Made by a program: the position numbers and the translations under genes
The notes under the pieces: generated by a model
The model's database searches: none
Told to the model about the DNA's origin: nothing
The model's input: only the letters and a program-made list of their open reading frames with translations
Part shown: positions 16,844 to 25,605 of the stretch, one piece after another
Position numbering within the stretch: position 1 is the first letter of the stretch
How the letters are laid out: every line of letters begins with the position of its first letter
DNA from: Ascidiaceihabitans sp023955215
Lineage (GTDB): Bacteria > Pseudomonadota > Alphaproteobacteria > Rhodobacterales > Rhodobacteraceae
Assembly (NCBI GenBank): GCA_943788345.1
Contig: CALSPX010000006.1
Span: forward strand, 62,001 to 126,000
Direction: 5' to 3'
Length of the DNA stretch: 64,000 nt

Positions 16844-18685
16844 ATGGCCACGGGTAAAAGCATTTCTAAGACATTCGTTTGGATTATCATTGGCCTCGCC
16901 ATGCTTGGATTGGGTGGCTTTGGTGCCTCGAACTTATCCGGTACGATCCGCACTATTGGCACAGTTGGTGACAAGCACATCGACGTCGGCGAATATGCGC
17001 GCCAATTAGGCCAAGAAATTCGCGCCGTTGAAGCACAAACTGGTGAACAGTTGCCATTTTCTCGTGCTCAAGAAATCGGCCTTGACCAAGCAGTGCTTGG
17101 CCGCTTGATTTCAGAGCGCGCTTTGGACCACGAAGCCGCAGTTTTGGCCCTAAGCATTGGCGATGAAGCCTTGCGCGACCAAATCGTCGACATCCCAGCC
17201 TTCCAAGGCATCAGCGGATCATTTGACCGCGAGGCGTATACCTTTTCATTGGAACGCAATGGGACATCCGAATCCGAGTTCGAAACACGTTTACGCGAAG
17301 AAACCGCACGTACCCTTTTGCAGGGCGCAATGATCAGCGGCGTTGTCATGCCATCTTCGTATGTTTCAACGTTACTCGGTTACATCGGCGAAACCCGCGA
17401 CTTTACGTGGGCGCGCCTTGCCTCTGCAGACTTAGATGCTCCACTTGAAACAGCATCAGACGAGCAGTTGAAGACATACTTCGCTGAAAACACCGCAGAT
17501 TTCATGTTGCCTGAGACAAAGCGCCTTACTTATGTGCAGCTGTCACCTGACGCACTTATTGAAAGCATCGATATTCCCGAAGAAGATTTGCGGGCCGAGT
17601 TTGAAGCACGTGTGAACCAGTATAAGACGCCAGAGCGCCGCTTGGTCGAGCGCCTTGTTTACTTGGACGAAGAAGAAGCAAACCGCGCGGCTGCAGCGCT
17701 TGAAGTTGCAGGAACAACATTCGAAACCCTTGTCGATGAACGCGGCCTTGCGTTAGCGGACATCGATCTAGGCGATGTGGACCGCTTGTCATTGGACGCA
17801 GCGGGCGAAACAGTTTTCGCTGCAAACGTAGGTGATGTGGTTGGCCCACTCGATACTGATCTGGGCCCTGCCCTGTTTCGTGTGAATGGCGTTTTGCCAG
17901 CGCAAGTGACAACGTTCGACGAGGCAAAGCCAGAGCTACAAGAAATTCTAGCAACTGATCGCGCCCGTCGCTTTGTCAGCACAATGGCGCAAGACTTTGA
18001 TGATCTGTTGGCGGGTGGCGCAACACTCGAGGAACTTGCTGATGAGACCGATTTAGAAATTGGCTCAATCGAATGGTTTGATGGCAACGGAAACGGCATC
18101 GGTGCATATGTGGCTTTCGCTGACGCAGCCCGCGTTGTGACCGAAGAAGACTTTCCACAAATCGAGAACCTAGAGGATGGCGGTGTATTCGCGCTTCGCT
18201 TGGACGAAGTATTGCCAGTACGCCCCCCAGAGTTTGAACAAGCCCGTGAGCAAATTACAGCAAGCTGGGAAAATAATCAGGTAGAGTCACGCCTAAATGA
18301 ACAAGCAGCGACATTGGTTCCCCAACTTCAATCCGGAACCGACTTTGCCGGCTTGGGTTTGACTGCAACGGAAGAATCCGACCAAACTCGAACCGGTTTT
18401 GTTGCAGGCACGCCTCCTAGCTTTATGGAAGATGTGTTCAAGATGAATATTGGTGATGTTTCTGTTGTTGATAGTTTTGGCACTGTGTTGGTTGTGCGCC
18501 TTGATGCGATCAACCCAACCGAAGAAAACGAAAACGCTGATGCATTGAGTGCACAACTGCAAGCTCAGATCGAGCAGTCATTGGCCCGTGATCTTTACAA
18601 TATCTACTCACGTGACGCGGTCCAACGTGCGGGTCAAAACATTGATCCACGTTCTTTGGCAGCTGTACACGTTAACTTCCCCTAA
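16844..18685 (+). CDS. Membrane-anchored peptidylprolyl isomerase (PpiD/SurA-like)
   Basis: A 613-residue periplasmic foldase anchored by one N-terminal membrane segment (FVWIIIGLAMLGLGGFGASNL, about residues 10-30). SurA/PpiD-type N-terminal helices follow (VGEYARQLGQEIRAVEAQTG and later DQAVLGRLISERALD), then parvulin-like domains in the middle (about 235-360) and a second repeat near 485-560 ending in FGTVLVVRLDAI. Parvulin active-site residues are degenerate, as in PpiD, so chaperone activity is more likely than strong isomerase activity. Its role is folding of outer-membrane and secreted proteins. trpE begins 11 bp downstream, an arrangement common in this order. Confidence 0.85.
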   Translation: MATGKSISKTFVWIIIGLAMLGLGGFGASNLSGTIRTIGTVGDKHIDVGEYARQLGQEIRAVEAQTGEQLPFSRAQEIGLDQAVLGRLISERALDHEAAVLALSIGDEALRDQIVDIPAFQGISGSFDREAYTFSLERNGTSESEFETRLREETARTLLQGAMISGVVMPSSYVSTLLGYIGETRDFTWARLASADLDAPLETASDEQLKTYFAENTADFMLPETKRLTYVQLSPDALIESIDIPEEDLRAEFEARVNQYKTPERRLVERLVYLDEEEANRAAAALEVAGTTFETLVDERGLALADIDLGDVDRLSLDAAGETVFAANVGDVVGPLDTDLGPALFRVNGVLPAQVTTFDEAKPELQEILATDRARRFVSTMAQDFDDLLAGGATLEELADETDLEIGSIEWFDGNGNGIGAYVAFADAARVVTEEDFPQIENLEDGGVFALRLDEVLPVRPPEFEQAREQITASWENNQVESRLNEQAATLVPQLQSGTDFAGLGLTATEESDQTRTGFVAGTPPSFMEDVFKMNIGDVSVVDSFGTVLVVRLDAINPTEENENADALSAQLQAQIEQSLARDLYNIYSRDAVQRAGQNIDPRSLAAVHVNFP

Positions 18686-18696
18686 GGTTTAAACTG

Positions 18697-20205
18697 ATGG
18701 CCCTGACCCCTGATTTCGAGAGCTTTGCACGTGCATATGATGCGGGCGAAAACCAGATCGTTTACACGCGATTGGCCGCAGACTTGGATACTCCTGTATC
18801 CCTTATGCTCAAGCTGACAGGTGCACAAAAAGACGCATTTGTTTTGGAATCTGTAACGGGCGGCGAAGTGCGCGGGCGTTATTCCATCATTGGAATGAAA
18901 CCTGATTTGGTATGGCGCTGTGAGGGTGACACATCTTCAATCAACCGCACTGCGCGTTTTGATAGCGATGCCTTTGTTGTACAAGACGGCAATCCGTTGG
19001 ATGTGTTGCGTACCCTGATTGGCGAATGCAAAATCGACCTGCCTGACGACCTACCCCAATCTGCGGCAGGCCTGTTTGGCTACCTTGGTTACGACATGAT
19101 CCGTTTGGTTGAGCACCTGCCAAATGTGAACCCAGATCCTTTGGGATTGCCTGATGCCATCATGTTGCGCCCGTCCGTCATTGCAGTTTTGGACGGCGTT
19201 AAAGGCGAAGTTACAGTTGTGTCCCCTGCTTGGGTCAGCGATGGGCAGACTGCGCGCGCCGCATACGCCCAAGCTGCTGAACGAGTTATGGACGCCGTTC
19301 GTGATCTTGAACGCACAATGCCAACAGAGACACGTAACCTAGGTGAAGCCACTGAGGCGAATGAGCCTGTCAGTAATTTCACCCATGAGGGTTACAAGTC
19401 TGCCGTTGAAAAAGCCAAAGACTACATTCGTGCAGGGGACATCTTTCAGGTTGTCCCATCCCAACGTTGGACCCAAGATTTCGCGCAAAAGCCGTTCTCT
19501 TTGTACCGCTCCTTGCGCCGTACAAACCCATCGCCTTTCATGTTCTATTTCAACTTTGGTGGTTTCCAAGTTGTTGGCGCAAGCCCAGAAATTTTGGTCC
19601 GTGTATTTGGCAACGAAATCACAATTCGTCCGATCGCCGGAACACGTAAACGCGGGGCGACACCAGAAGAGGATCGCGCATTAGAAGCCGATCTTTTGGC
19701 TGATAAAAAGGAACTGGCAGAGCACTTGATGCTGTTGGACCTTGGTCGCAACGACGTTGGTCGCGTTGCCAAAATTGGCACCGTGCGCCCTACCGAAGAA
19801 TTCATCGTTGAACGCTATTCCCACGTAATGCACATCGTCTCGAATGTGGTGGGTGAGTTGAACGAGGGCAATGATGCAATCGACGCATTCTTTGCTGGTA
19901 TGCCTGCGGGTACGGTTTCTGGTGCGCCGAAAGTACGTGCGATGGAAATTATTGATGAACTAGAGCCAGAGAAACGCGGCGTCTACGGTGGTGGTGTTGG
20001 TTACTTCAGCGCAGGTGGCGACATGGACATGTGTATCGCACTGCGCACAGCCGTCATTCAGGATGAAAAACTGTACATCCAAGCGGGCGGCGGCGTTGTC
20101 TATGACAGCGATCCCGAAGCTGAGTTTATGGAAACAGTTCACAAATCTGGCGCAATCCGCAGAGCGGCAAAAGACGCTGCACGTTTTGACGGCGGCAACA
20201 CCTAA
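18697..20205 (+). CDS. trpE: Anthranilate synthase component I
   Basis: Converts chorismate plus ammonia to anthranilate, the first step of tryptophan synthesis. The 502-residue protein has an N-terminal regulatory domain and the chorismate-binding catalytic domain. Motifs are PSPFMFYFNFGGFQVVGASPE (about 280-300), IRPIAGTRKRG (about 312), HLMLLDLGRNDVGRV (about 345) and MPAGTVSGAPKVRAMEIIDELEPEKRG (about 405-430). The glutaminase partner trpG is not immediately downstream: a minus-strand gene of about 1.4 kb separates them. Confidence 0.95.
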   Translation: MALTPDFESFARAYDAGENQIVYTRLAADLDTPVSLMLKLTGAQKDAFVLESVTGGEVRGRYSIIGMKPDLVWRCEGDTSSINRTARFDSDAFVVQDGNPLDVLRTLIGECKIDLPDDLPQSAAGLFGYLGYDMIRLVEHLPNVNPDPLGLPDAIMLRPSVIAVLDGVKGEVTVVSPAWVSDGQTARAAYAQAAERVMDAVRDLERTMPTETRNLGEATEANEPVSNFTHEGYKSAVEKAKDYIRAGDIFQVVPSQRWTQDFAQKPFSLYRSLRRTNPSPFMFYFNFGGFQVVGASPEILVRVFGNEITIRPIAGTRKRGATPEEDRALEADLLADKKELAEHLMLLDLGRNDVGRVAKIGTVRPTEEFIVERYSHVMHIVSNVVGELNEGNDAIDAFFAGMPAGTVSGAPKVRAMEIIDELEPEKRGVYGGGVGYFSAGGDMDMCIALRTAVIQDEKLYIQAGGGVVYDSDPEAEFMETVHKSGAIRRAAKDAARFDGGNT

Positions 20206-20240
20206 GCACCTGCCAAATCGAACAAACCAATATTTTGGAT

Positions 20241-21674
20241 TTACTGTTTTAGGACAGCCGAAATAGGTGCCATGCTCACGCGTGTTGCGCGATCTTGCAA
20301 GCTCCACAGCAGTAGTGCGGAAATTGTATCCGAGCGCAAACGACCCAACATGATCACGCCACCTTCTTGCCCCGCACGGAATGCCGCCTGCCCTAAGAAC
20401 CTGCGGATGACTGTTGGTGATTGATCCGCGCTGTCAAAGTCACGAAACACTGTTGAGGTTGGCACGCCTTCGCGCTCTGCCAACTTTGCAACTGTATTGA
20501 GGCCGTTAGATTGGGTGACAAACCCATGACCCGTCGAAAGCAGGATTTGAGTGGCTTGGTCCGACGCTTCACGGGATTCTTGCATGCCGTTGCCAACACC
20601 TTCAAGAACGCCAACAACATCGGTCATCTGACTAAGAACCCCATCCAATGTAACCTCGGCGTCGCCTGCTGTTGCGCCAGTTGGAAAATCGATCATCGCA
20701 AGAACTTCAAAGCCCTCACCACGATACTTATTCATACGCTCAACAGCATCAGGCAAACTTGAATCAACGGCAAACGTGATCGGTGCTGGGAAACTGCGCA
20801 AAGCAGGCAAGCCAACTGCGGCCCCCTCCAAATCAGCGCCAGCATCAATCAGAACAATCGACATAAGCGGCTTAGCGTCTGCATTTTCAAAGGGTACCGC
20901 GAACGCATCGATTGGCGCGAGATCGGCGACTTCTGTTTGATCGGCAGGCTGTTGCGCCTGTTCAACCGGGTCATTGTCCCGATCAACCAGTGATCCTGCG
21001 GGGCGACCAATTTGTGGGCGCAATTCTTCTTCGGCAGTATCAACTGGTGGGAATGTAGTTTCTTCCTCAGCACTTGGGGCTTCGGGTTGTTCTGGTTCTT
21101 CTGGGACGACCTCAACAGGTGCTGGCACCGTGGTTGTTTCTGGCTCTGCCTCAACAACTGCCTCCTCGGCAGCTGGATCTTGTTCAGTTGCCTCAAACGC
21201 AGTTTCGTCTTCCGGAACCGGTGGAGCCAGTGGTTGCGAAGGATCAGTTGATATGGACAACTCAGTTTCATTTTCAGGCTCTGCAGGTGCAGCCGCTTGC
21301 GGACTAGGCAACACAGGTGCATCGCCATCAACGACAACGGCACCATCGGCCGTATTTACATCAGGTGATTCAAGGCCATCAGTGCCACCAGTTATCGGTC
21401 TTTGAGATAGATCAGATCCAGCCTCAGCAACTGAATTCACATCATCTGGCGCAGGTTGGCTTGTATTGCTCGTGCCATCTTGAACCAAATCGGCATCGCC
21501 TGCTCCGGCACCTACACCCACTTTGCTTTCGTTCAAATTTGCTGAAACGCCAGTTGGCGCTGCATCTGTCACGTCAGGTGCAATTGGCCCACTGGTCATT
21601 ACGGACGCAACACTCGCAACGCCGACAGACACGACTGTACCCATCATCGCTCCGCTTAAGAAACCTCGTGCCAT
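20241..21674 (-). CDS. YibQ-like divergent polysaccharide deacetylase family protein
   Basis: A 477-residue protein with three parts. Residues about 3-30 form a membrane anchor (FLSGAMMGTVVSVGVASVASVM). Residues about 60-260 are a low-complexity linker rich in Pro, Glu, Ala and Val. The C-terminal 210 residues (IVLIDAGADLEG, PITFAVDSSLPDA, EGFEVLAMIDFP, and the late GGVIMLGRLRSDTISALLLWS) match the divergent polysaccharide deacetylase/YibQ family. The ATG at 21674 has a GGAG 9 nt upstream and removes an unsupported 40-residue extension. It probably acts at the cell envelope. It lies antisense between trpE and trpG; activity is unproven, as this family often lacks canonical metal ligands. Confidence 0.78.
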   Translation of the reverse strand: MARGFLSGAMMGTVVSVGVASVASVMTSGPIAPDVTDAAPTGVSANLNESKVGVGAGAGDADLVQDGTSNTSQPAPDDVNSVAEAGSDLSQRPITGGTDGLESPDVNTADGAVVVDGDAPVLPSPQAAAPAEPENETELSISTDPSQPLAPPVPEDETAFEATEQDPAAEEAVVEAEPETTTVPAPVEVVPEEPEQPEAPSAEEETTFPPVDTAEEELRPQIGRPAGSLVDRDNDPVEQAQQPADQTEVADLAPIDAFAVPFENADAKPLMSIVLIDAGADLEGAAVGLPALRSFPAPITFAVDSSLPDAVERMNKYRGEGFEVLAMIDFPTGATAGDAEVTLDGVLSQMTDVVGVLEGVGNGMQESREASDQATQILLSTGHGFVTQSNGLNTVAKLAEREGVPTSTVFRDFDSADQSPTVIRRFLGQAAFRAGQEGGVIMLGRLRSDTISALLLWSLQDRATRVSMAPISAVLKQ

Positions 21675-21835
21675 TGCGCTTACTCCGCCTGTCTTTTCTG
21701 TCTTAATTGTTCTTGGCTTGGCTGTCCGTCCCAATTGATGCTGGCGGCCAAGCCCGAACATGTATATTTCTACTATACAGTGCCAACGGGGCAACCTGCC
21801 AGTACTGAAACACTCAATAACATAAAGTTTGCAAG

Positions 21836-22417
21836 ATGCTGCTCCTGATCGATAACTACGATAGCTTTACATACAACCTTGTCCACTATCTGGGCACCTT
21901 GGGCACGGAAATTGAAATCCGGCGCAATGATGCCATTGATGTGCAAGAAGCAATGGCGATGAAACCTGCAGGGATTTTATTATCCCCTGGTCCTTGTGAC
22001 CCGGATCAAGCCGGCATTTGCCTTGCGCTGACACAAGCCGCCGCAGAGACGCGTACGCCGCTGTTGGGAGTTTGCTTGGGCCATCAATCCATCGGCCAAG
22101 CGTTTGGAGGTAATGTTGTGCGCTGCCACGAGATTGTTCACGGCAAGATGGGCACGATGCATCACACGGGCAAAGGCCTTTTCAAAGGTTTGCCAACACC
22201 TTATGAGGCAACGCGCTATCATTCTTTGATTGTTGAGCGCGAGACATTGCCTGATGTTCTAGAAGTTACAGCAGAGTTGGAGGATGGCACAATCATGGGA
22301 TTACAACACCGCGACCTGCCAATCCACGGCGTGCAATTCCACCCAGAATCAATTCGTTCAGAACATGGTCATGCCCTCCTGCAGAACTTTGTAAATGAGA
22401 TGGCGGTGCCAGCATGA
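21836..22417 (+). CDS. trpG: Anthranilate synthase glutamine amidotransferase component
   Basis: Class I glutamine amidotransferase that supplies ammonia to TrpE. The 193-residue protein has LLIDNYDSFTYNLVHYLG at the N-terminus, the oxyanion loop LLSPGPCDPDQAG (about 48), the nucleophile elbow GVCLGHQSIGQAFGG (Cys about 79) and the His/Glu pair in GVQFHPESIRSEHG (about 168-180). It could also serve p-aminobenzoate synthesis as an amphibolic subunit. Its stop overlaps the trpD start by ATGA, giving translational coupling. The ribosome binding site at 21836 is weak. Confidence 0.95.
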   Translation: MLLLIDNYDSFTYNLVHYLGTLGTEIEIRRNDAIDVQEAMAMKPAGILLSPGPCDPDQAGICLALTQAAAETRTPLLGVCLGHQSIGQAFGGNVVRCHEIVHGKMGTMHHTGKGLFKGLPTPYEATRYHSLIVERETLPDVLEVTAELEDGTIMGLQHRDLPIHGVQFHPESIRSEHGHALLQNFVNEMAVPA

Positions 22418-23433
22418 GTGACGCACTCAAACCTTTAATCGACGCGGCGGCCAATGCCCCCCTAACCCGCGAACAAGCCCAAACAGCCTTTGGCATCTTG
22501 TTTGAGGGTAAAGCAACGCCAAGCCAAATTGGCGGTTTCCTTATGGCACTGCGCACCCGCGGCGAAACAGTGGATGAATACGCAGCTGCGGCGGCTGTCA
22601 TGCGCGCCAAGTGTCACGCAGTTTCAGCGCCAGCAGGTGCAATGGATATTGTCGGAACAGGTGGCGACGGGAAAAACACACTAAACATCTCAACCGCGAC
22701 AGCTTTTGTTGTCGCCGGCGCTGGGGTCACAGTTGCAAAGCACGGCAACCGCAATCTGTCGTCAAAATCAGGGGCCTCAGATGCACTGACCCAAATGGGT
22801 CTGAACGTTATGGTCGGCCCTGAGGTTGTGGAAAAAGCCCTGAACGAAGCCGGTATTGGTTTTATGATGGCCCCTATGCACCATCCTGCCATCGCACATG
22901 TGATGCCAACGCGTGCCGAATTGGGTACGCGGACAATCTTTAACATTCTTGGCCCTTTGACCAATCCTGCTGGCGTTAAACGCCAGCTCACTGGTGCGTT
23001 TTCACGCGATCTTATTCGCCCAATGGCCGAAACACTTGGCCAATTGGGATCAGAAAAGGCGTGGTTGGTCCACGGGTCTGACGGCACTGACGAATTGACC
23101 ATCACTGGTGTCAGCTGGGTGTCTGCTCTGGAAAACGGACAGGTCACCGATTTCGAAATTAACCCAGAAGATGCCGGCCTACCGATACACCCGTTTGAGG
23201 ATATCATTGGTGGCACGCCCGAAGAAAACGCACGCGATTTCAACGCATTGCTTGATGGTGTACAAAACGCTTACCGCGACGCCGTATTGCTAAATTCAGC
23301 TGCAGCGCTTGTTGTTGCAGATTTTGCAACCGATCTTAAACAGGGCGTTGAAATGGCCCGAACCAGCATCGACAGCGGTGCAGCACGCGATAAAATTACT
23401 GCCGTGGCTCGTATCACTCAGGAGGCATCATGA
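22414..23433 (+). CDS. trpD: Anthranilate phosphoribosyltransferase
   Basis: Transfers phosphoribosyl from PRPP to anthranilate, the second committed step to tryptophan. The 339-residue protein carries the PRPP/Mg motif DIVGTGGDGKNTLNIST (about 76-92), KHGNRNLSSKSGASDAL (about 108-124), FMMAPMHHPA (about 150) and RTIFNILGPLTNPAG (about 170). Start overlaps the trpG stop (ATGA), and its own stop overlaps trpC (ATGA), so the three are one translationally coupled block. Confidence 0.96.
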   Translation: MSDALKPLIDAAANAPLTREQAQTAFGILFEGKATPSQIGGFLMALRTRGETVDEYAAAAAVMRAKCHAVSAPAGAMDIVGTGGDGKNTLNISTATAFVVAGAGVTVAKHGNRNLSSKSGASDALTQMGLNVMVGPEVVEKALNEAGIGFMMAPMHHPAIAHVMPTRAELGTRTIFNILGPLTNPAGVKRQLTGAFSRDLIRPMAETLGQLGSEKAWLVHGSDGTDELTITGVSWVSALENGQVTDFEINPEDAGLPIHPFEDIIGGTPEENARDFNALLDGVQNAYRDAVLLNSAAALVVADFATDLKQGVEMARTSIDSGAARDKITAVARITQEAS

Positions 23434-24245
23434 CCGTTACTATTCTCGAAAAAATCAAAGCCTACAAACTTGAGGAAGTCGCAGCAGACAAAGCTGCCAA
23501 ACCAATTGAAGCGGTTGAAGCCGAAGCCAAAGCAGCCAGTGCAGTGCGCCCATTCGCAGGCGCATTGCGCGACGCAGCGAAAACGGGTTACGGCTTGATC
23601 GCTGAAATCAAAAAGGCCAGCCCATCCAAAGGGTTGATCCGTGGAGATTTCGATCCAGCGGCCCACGCCGTAGCCTATGAAACAGGCGGTGCCGCTTGTT
23701 TGTCAGTGCTAACCGACACCCCCAGTTTTCAAGGGTCCAAGGATTTCTTGGTTGAAGCCCGTGCTGCCTGCGCCCTGCCCGCATTGCGCAAGGATTTCAT
23801 GTACGACACCTATCAGGTTGCTGAGGCCCGCGCCCTTGGTGCCGATTGCATTCTCATCATCATGGCTTCAGTTTCTGATGCACAAGCCAATGAACTAGAG
23901 CACGCAGCGTTTCAATGGGGCATGGATGCTTTGATCGAAGTGCACAATGCCGAAGAACTTGAGCGAGCTACCCTGCTGAAAAGCCCTTTGATGGGCATCA
24001 ACAACCGCAACCTCAACACCTTTGAAACCACTCTGGACACCACACGTATTCTGTCCAAACAGGTTCCAGAGGACCGCATGATCGTTTGCGAAAGCGGCCT
24101 TAACACGCCCGCCGACTTGTCCGATATGGCAATGTACGGCGCGCGCACGTTCTTGATTGGTGAAAGCTTGATGCGTCAAGACGACGTGGAGACAGCCACG
24201 CGCACACTTCTCGCAAACCCGACCGTCTCTGGCGGTGGCCTATAA
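23430..24245 (+). CDS. trpC: Indole-3-glycerol-phosphate synthase
   Basis: Closes the indole ring of indole-3-glycerol phosphate. The 271-residue TIM-barrel protein shows LIAEIKKASPSKGLIRGDF (about 53-71), LSVLTDTPSFQGS (about 90), PALRKDFMYDTYQVAEARALGAD (about 113), LMGINNRNLNTF (about 186) and VCESGLNTPADL (about 218), all catalytic or phosphate-binding motifs of TrpC. It is monofunctional: no fused TrpF domain. The ATG has GGAGGCATC upstream. Its stop overlaps the moaC start (TAATG). Confidence 0.96.
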   Translation: MTVTILEKIKAYKLEEVAADKAAKPIEAVEAEAKAASAVRPFAGALRDAAKTGYGLIAEIKKASPSKGLIRGDFDPAAHAVAYETGGAACLSVLTDTPSFQGSKDFLVEARAACALPALRKDFMYDTYQVAEARALGADCILIIMASVSDAQANELEHAAFQWGMDALIEVHNAEELERATLLKSPLMGINNRNLNTFETTLDTTRILSKQVPEDRMIVCESGLNTPADLSDMAMYGARTFLIGESLMRQDDVETATRTLLANPTVSGGGL

Positions 24246-24718
24246 TGGCGCTGACCCATTTTGATGGCAAAGGCGACGCGCATATGGTCGATGTCTCGGA
24301 CAAAGCCGTGACCGACCGTATCGCACAGGCTGCTGCTTGGATTAAGATGCAGCCTGAAACCTTTGATATCATTACAGAAGGTCGCGCCCAAAAGGGTGAT
24401 GTCTTGGGTGTTGCACGTCTTGCCGGCATCATGGCCGCCAAACGCACAGCAGACCTGATACCTCTGTGTCACCCATTACCCATCACCAAAGTCGCGGTTG
24501 AGTTAGAACCCGATGCGACACTCCCGGGCATCCGGATCATGGCAACGGTGAAAACCACGGGCCAAACCGGCGTCGAGATGGAGGCACTCACAGCCGCCTC
24601 AACCGCCGCCCTAACAATCTACGACATGTCCAAAGCCGTCGACAAAGGCATGGAAATCGGTGGTCTGCACGTTGTCCTGAAAGACGGCGGTAAATCTGGA
24701 CGCTACGAGGCACCATAA
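24245..24718 (+). CDS. moaC: Cyclic pyranopterin monophosphate synthase
   Basis: Acts with MoaA in the first step of molybdenum cofactor synthesis, forming cyclic pyranopterin monophosphate. The 157-residue protein has MVDVSDKAVTDRIAQA near residue 14, KGDVLGVARLAGIMAAKRTADLIPLCHPLPITKV (about 50-83, containing the substrate-binding His) and GVEMEALTAASTAALTIYDMSKAVDKG (about 112-138) with the catalytic Lys/Asp. It starts one base inside the trpC stop. In related gene orders moeA follows directly; here a GIY-YIG gene intervenes. Confidence 0.96.
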   Translation: MALTHFDGKGDAHMVDVSDKAVTDRIAQAAAWIKMQPETFDIITEGRAQKGDVLGVARLAGIMAAKRTADLIPLCHPLPITKVAVELEPDATLPGIRIMATVKTTGQTGVEMEALTAASTAALTIYDMSKAVDKGMEIGGLHVVLKDGGKSGRYEAP

Positions 24719-25605
24719 TGTCATTAGGCCGCTCGCTAGAATTGTTCTTCATAGATGGCCGCCCCGATGGGATGCTCACTGCAGAAGTATTCAACTGGAC
24801 TGGCCACGTACTGCGCATTCCCCGCACGCAGATTAAACAAGGACTTAATCGTCCCGAGTGCAAGCACACTGGTGTCTATGTGTTGCTGGGTCAAATAGAT
24901 GGTGAAGCGACCGCGTATATCGGTGAAGCTGAGAACATGCGCGTCCGTCTTGCCCAACATGTAAGTGGCAAGGATTGGTGGGATGAGGCCATTTTGGTTT
25001 CGACCACGGGCGACATGCTACACAAGGCGCACGTAAAATATCTGGAATCCCGTTTGGTTGAAATTGCGCGCTCTGTTGGTAAAATGACCTTAGAGAACAG
25101 TTCTACACCGCCCCGCAGTAGTTTAAGCGAAGCCGCTTTTGCAAATATGGAGAGTTTTCTTGATACGCTAAACATGGTTTTTCCAGCGATCAGGGTTGAT
25201 ATGTTTTTGGAACGTTCAAGACCAGCTAAGCAGCTTACATTTACAGAAGACGCTCCGAACCAAACATTTATTTTATCATCAAAGAAAACTGGCGTGAACG
25301 CCGTCGCAGAATTACAGGATGGCCAATGGGTCGTTCTAGCTGGCAGCAAAGCTCGTGCTAGCTGGGTGGGTACGCACGCGAGTTACCACAATTTACATTC
25401 AGAATTGGTCTCAAACGGTACCCTTGAAATTAGTGGAGAGCTTGCAACCTTTACGAAAGATTTTGCTTTCTCGGCTCCAAGTGCTGCGGCCGCCGTTCTA
25501 TTTGGACGCGCAGCGAATGGTCGAACATCTTGGTTCAAGAAAGACACCAACACAACCTTCGCCGATTGGGAAGAAGATCAAATTCGGAAAGACATTGTAA
25601 CATGA
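24718..25605 (+). CDS. GIY-YIG nuclease-domain protein with DUF4357
   Basis: A 295-residue two-domain protein. Residues about 50-125 form a GIY-YIG nuclease-like domain: GVYVLLG (52-58), AYIGEAENMRVRLAQH (66-81) and HVKYLESRLVEIA (105-117), the last supplying the expected catalytic Glu110. Residues about 200-290 are a DUF4357-like domain ending in FAFSAPSAAAAVLFGRAANGRTSW. Its ATG overlaps the moaC stop (TAATG) and its stop overlaps the moeA start (ATGA), so it is fully embedded in the operon. It appears more AT-rich than moaC and moeA, which suggests transfer. Function is unknown; related proteins are often annotated as excisionase-like or defence-related nucleases without experimental proof. 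Confidence 0.82.
   Translation: MSLGRSLELFFIDGRPDGMLTAEVFNWTGHVLRIPRTQIKQGLNRPECKHTGVYVLLGQIDGEATAYIGEAENMRVRLAQHVSGKDWWDEAILVSTTGDMLHKAHVKYLESRLVEIARSVGKMTLENSSTPPRSSLSEAAFANMESFLDTLNMVFPAIRVDMFLERSRPAKQLTFTEDAPNQTFILSSKKTGVNAVAELQDGQWVVLAGSKARASWVGTHASYHNLHSELVSNGTLEISGELATFTKDFAFSAPSAAAAVLFGRAANGRTSWFKKDTNTTFADWEEDQIRKDIVT

Noticed and set aside
20974..21405. Ser/Thr-rich frame opposite the YibQ-like gene
   Set aside because: It is the complement of the low-complexity Pro/Glu/Ala/Val linker and follows from base composition alone.
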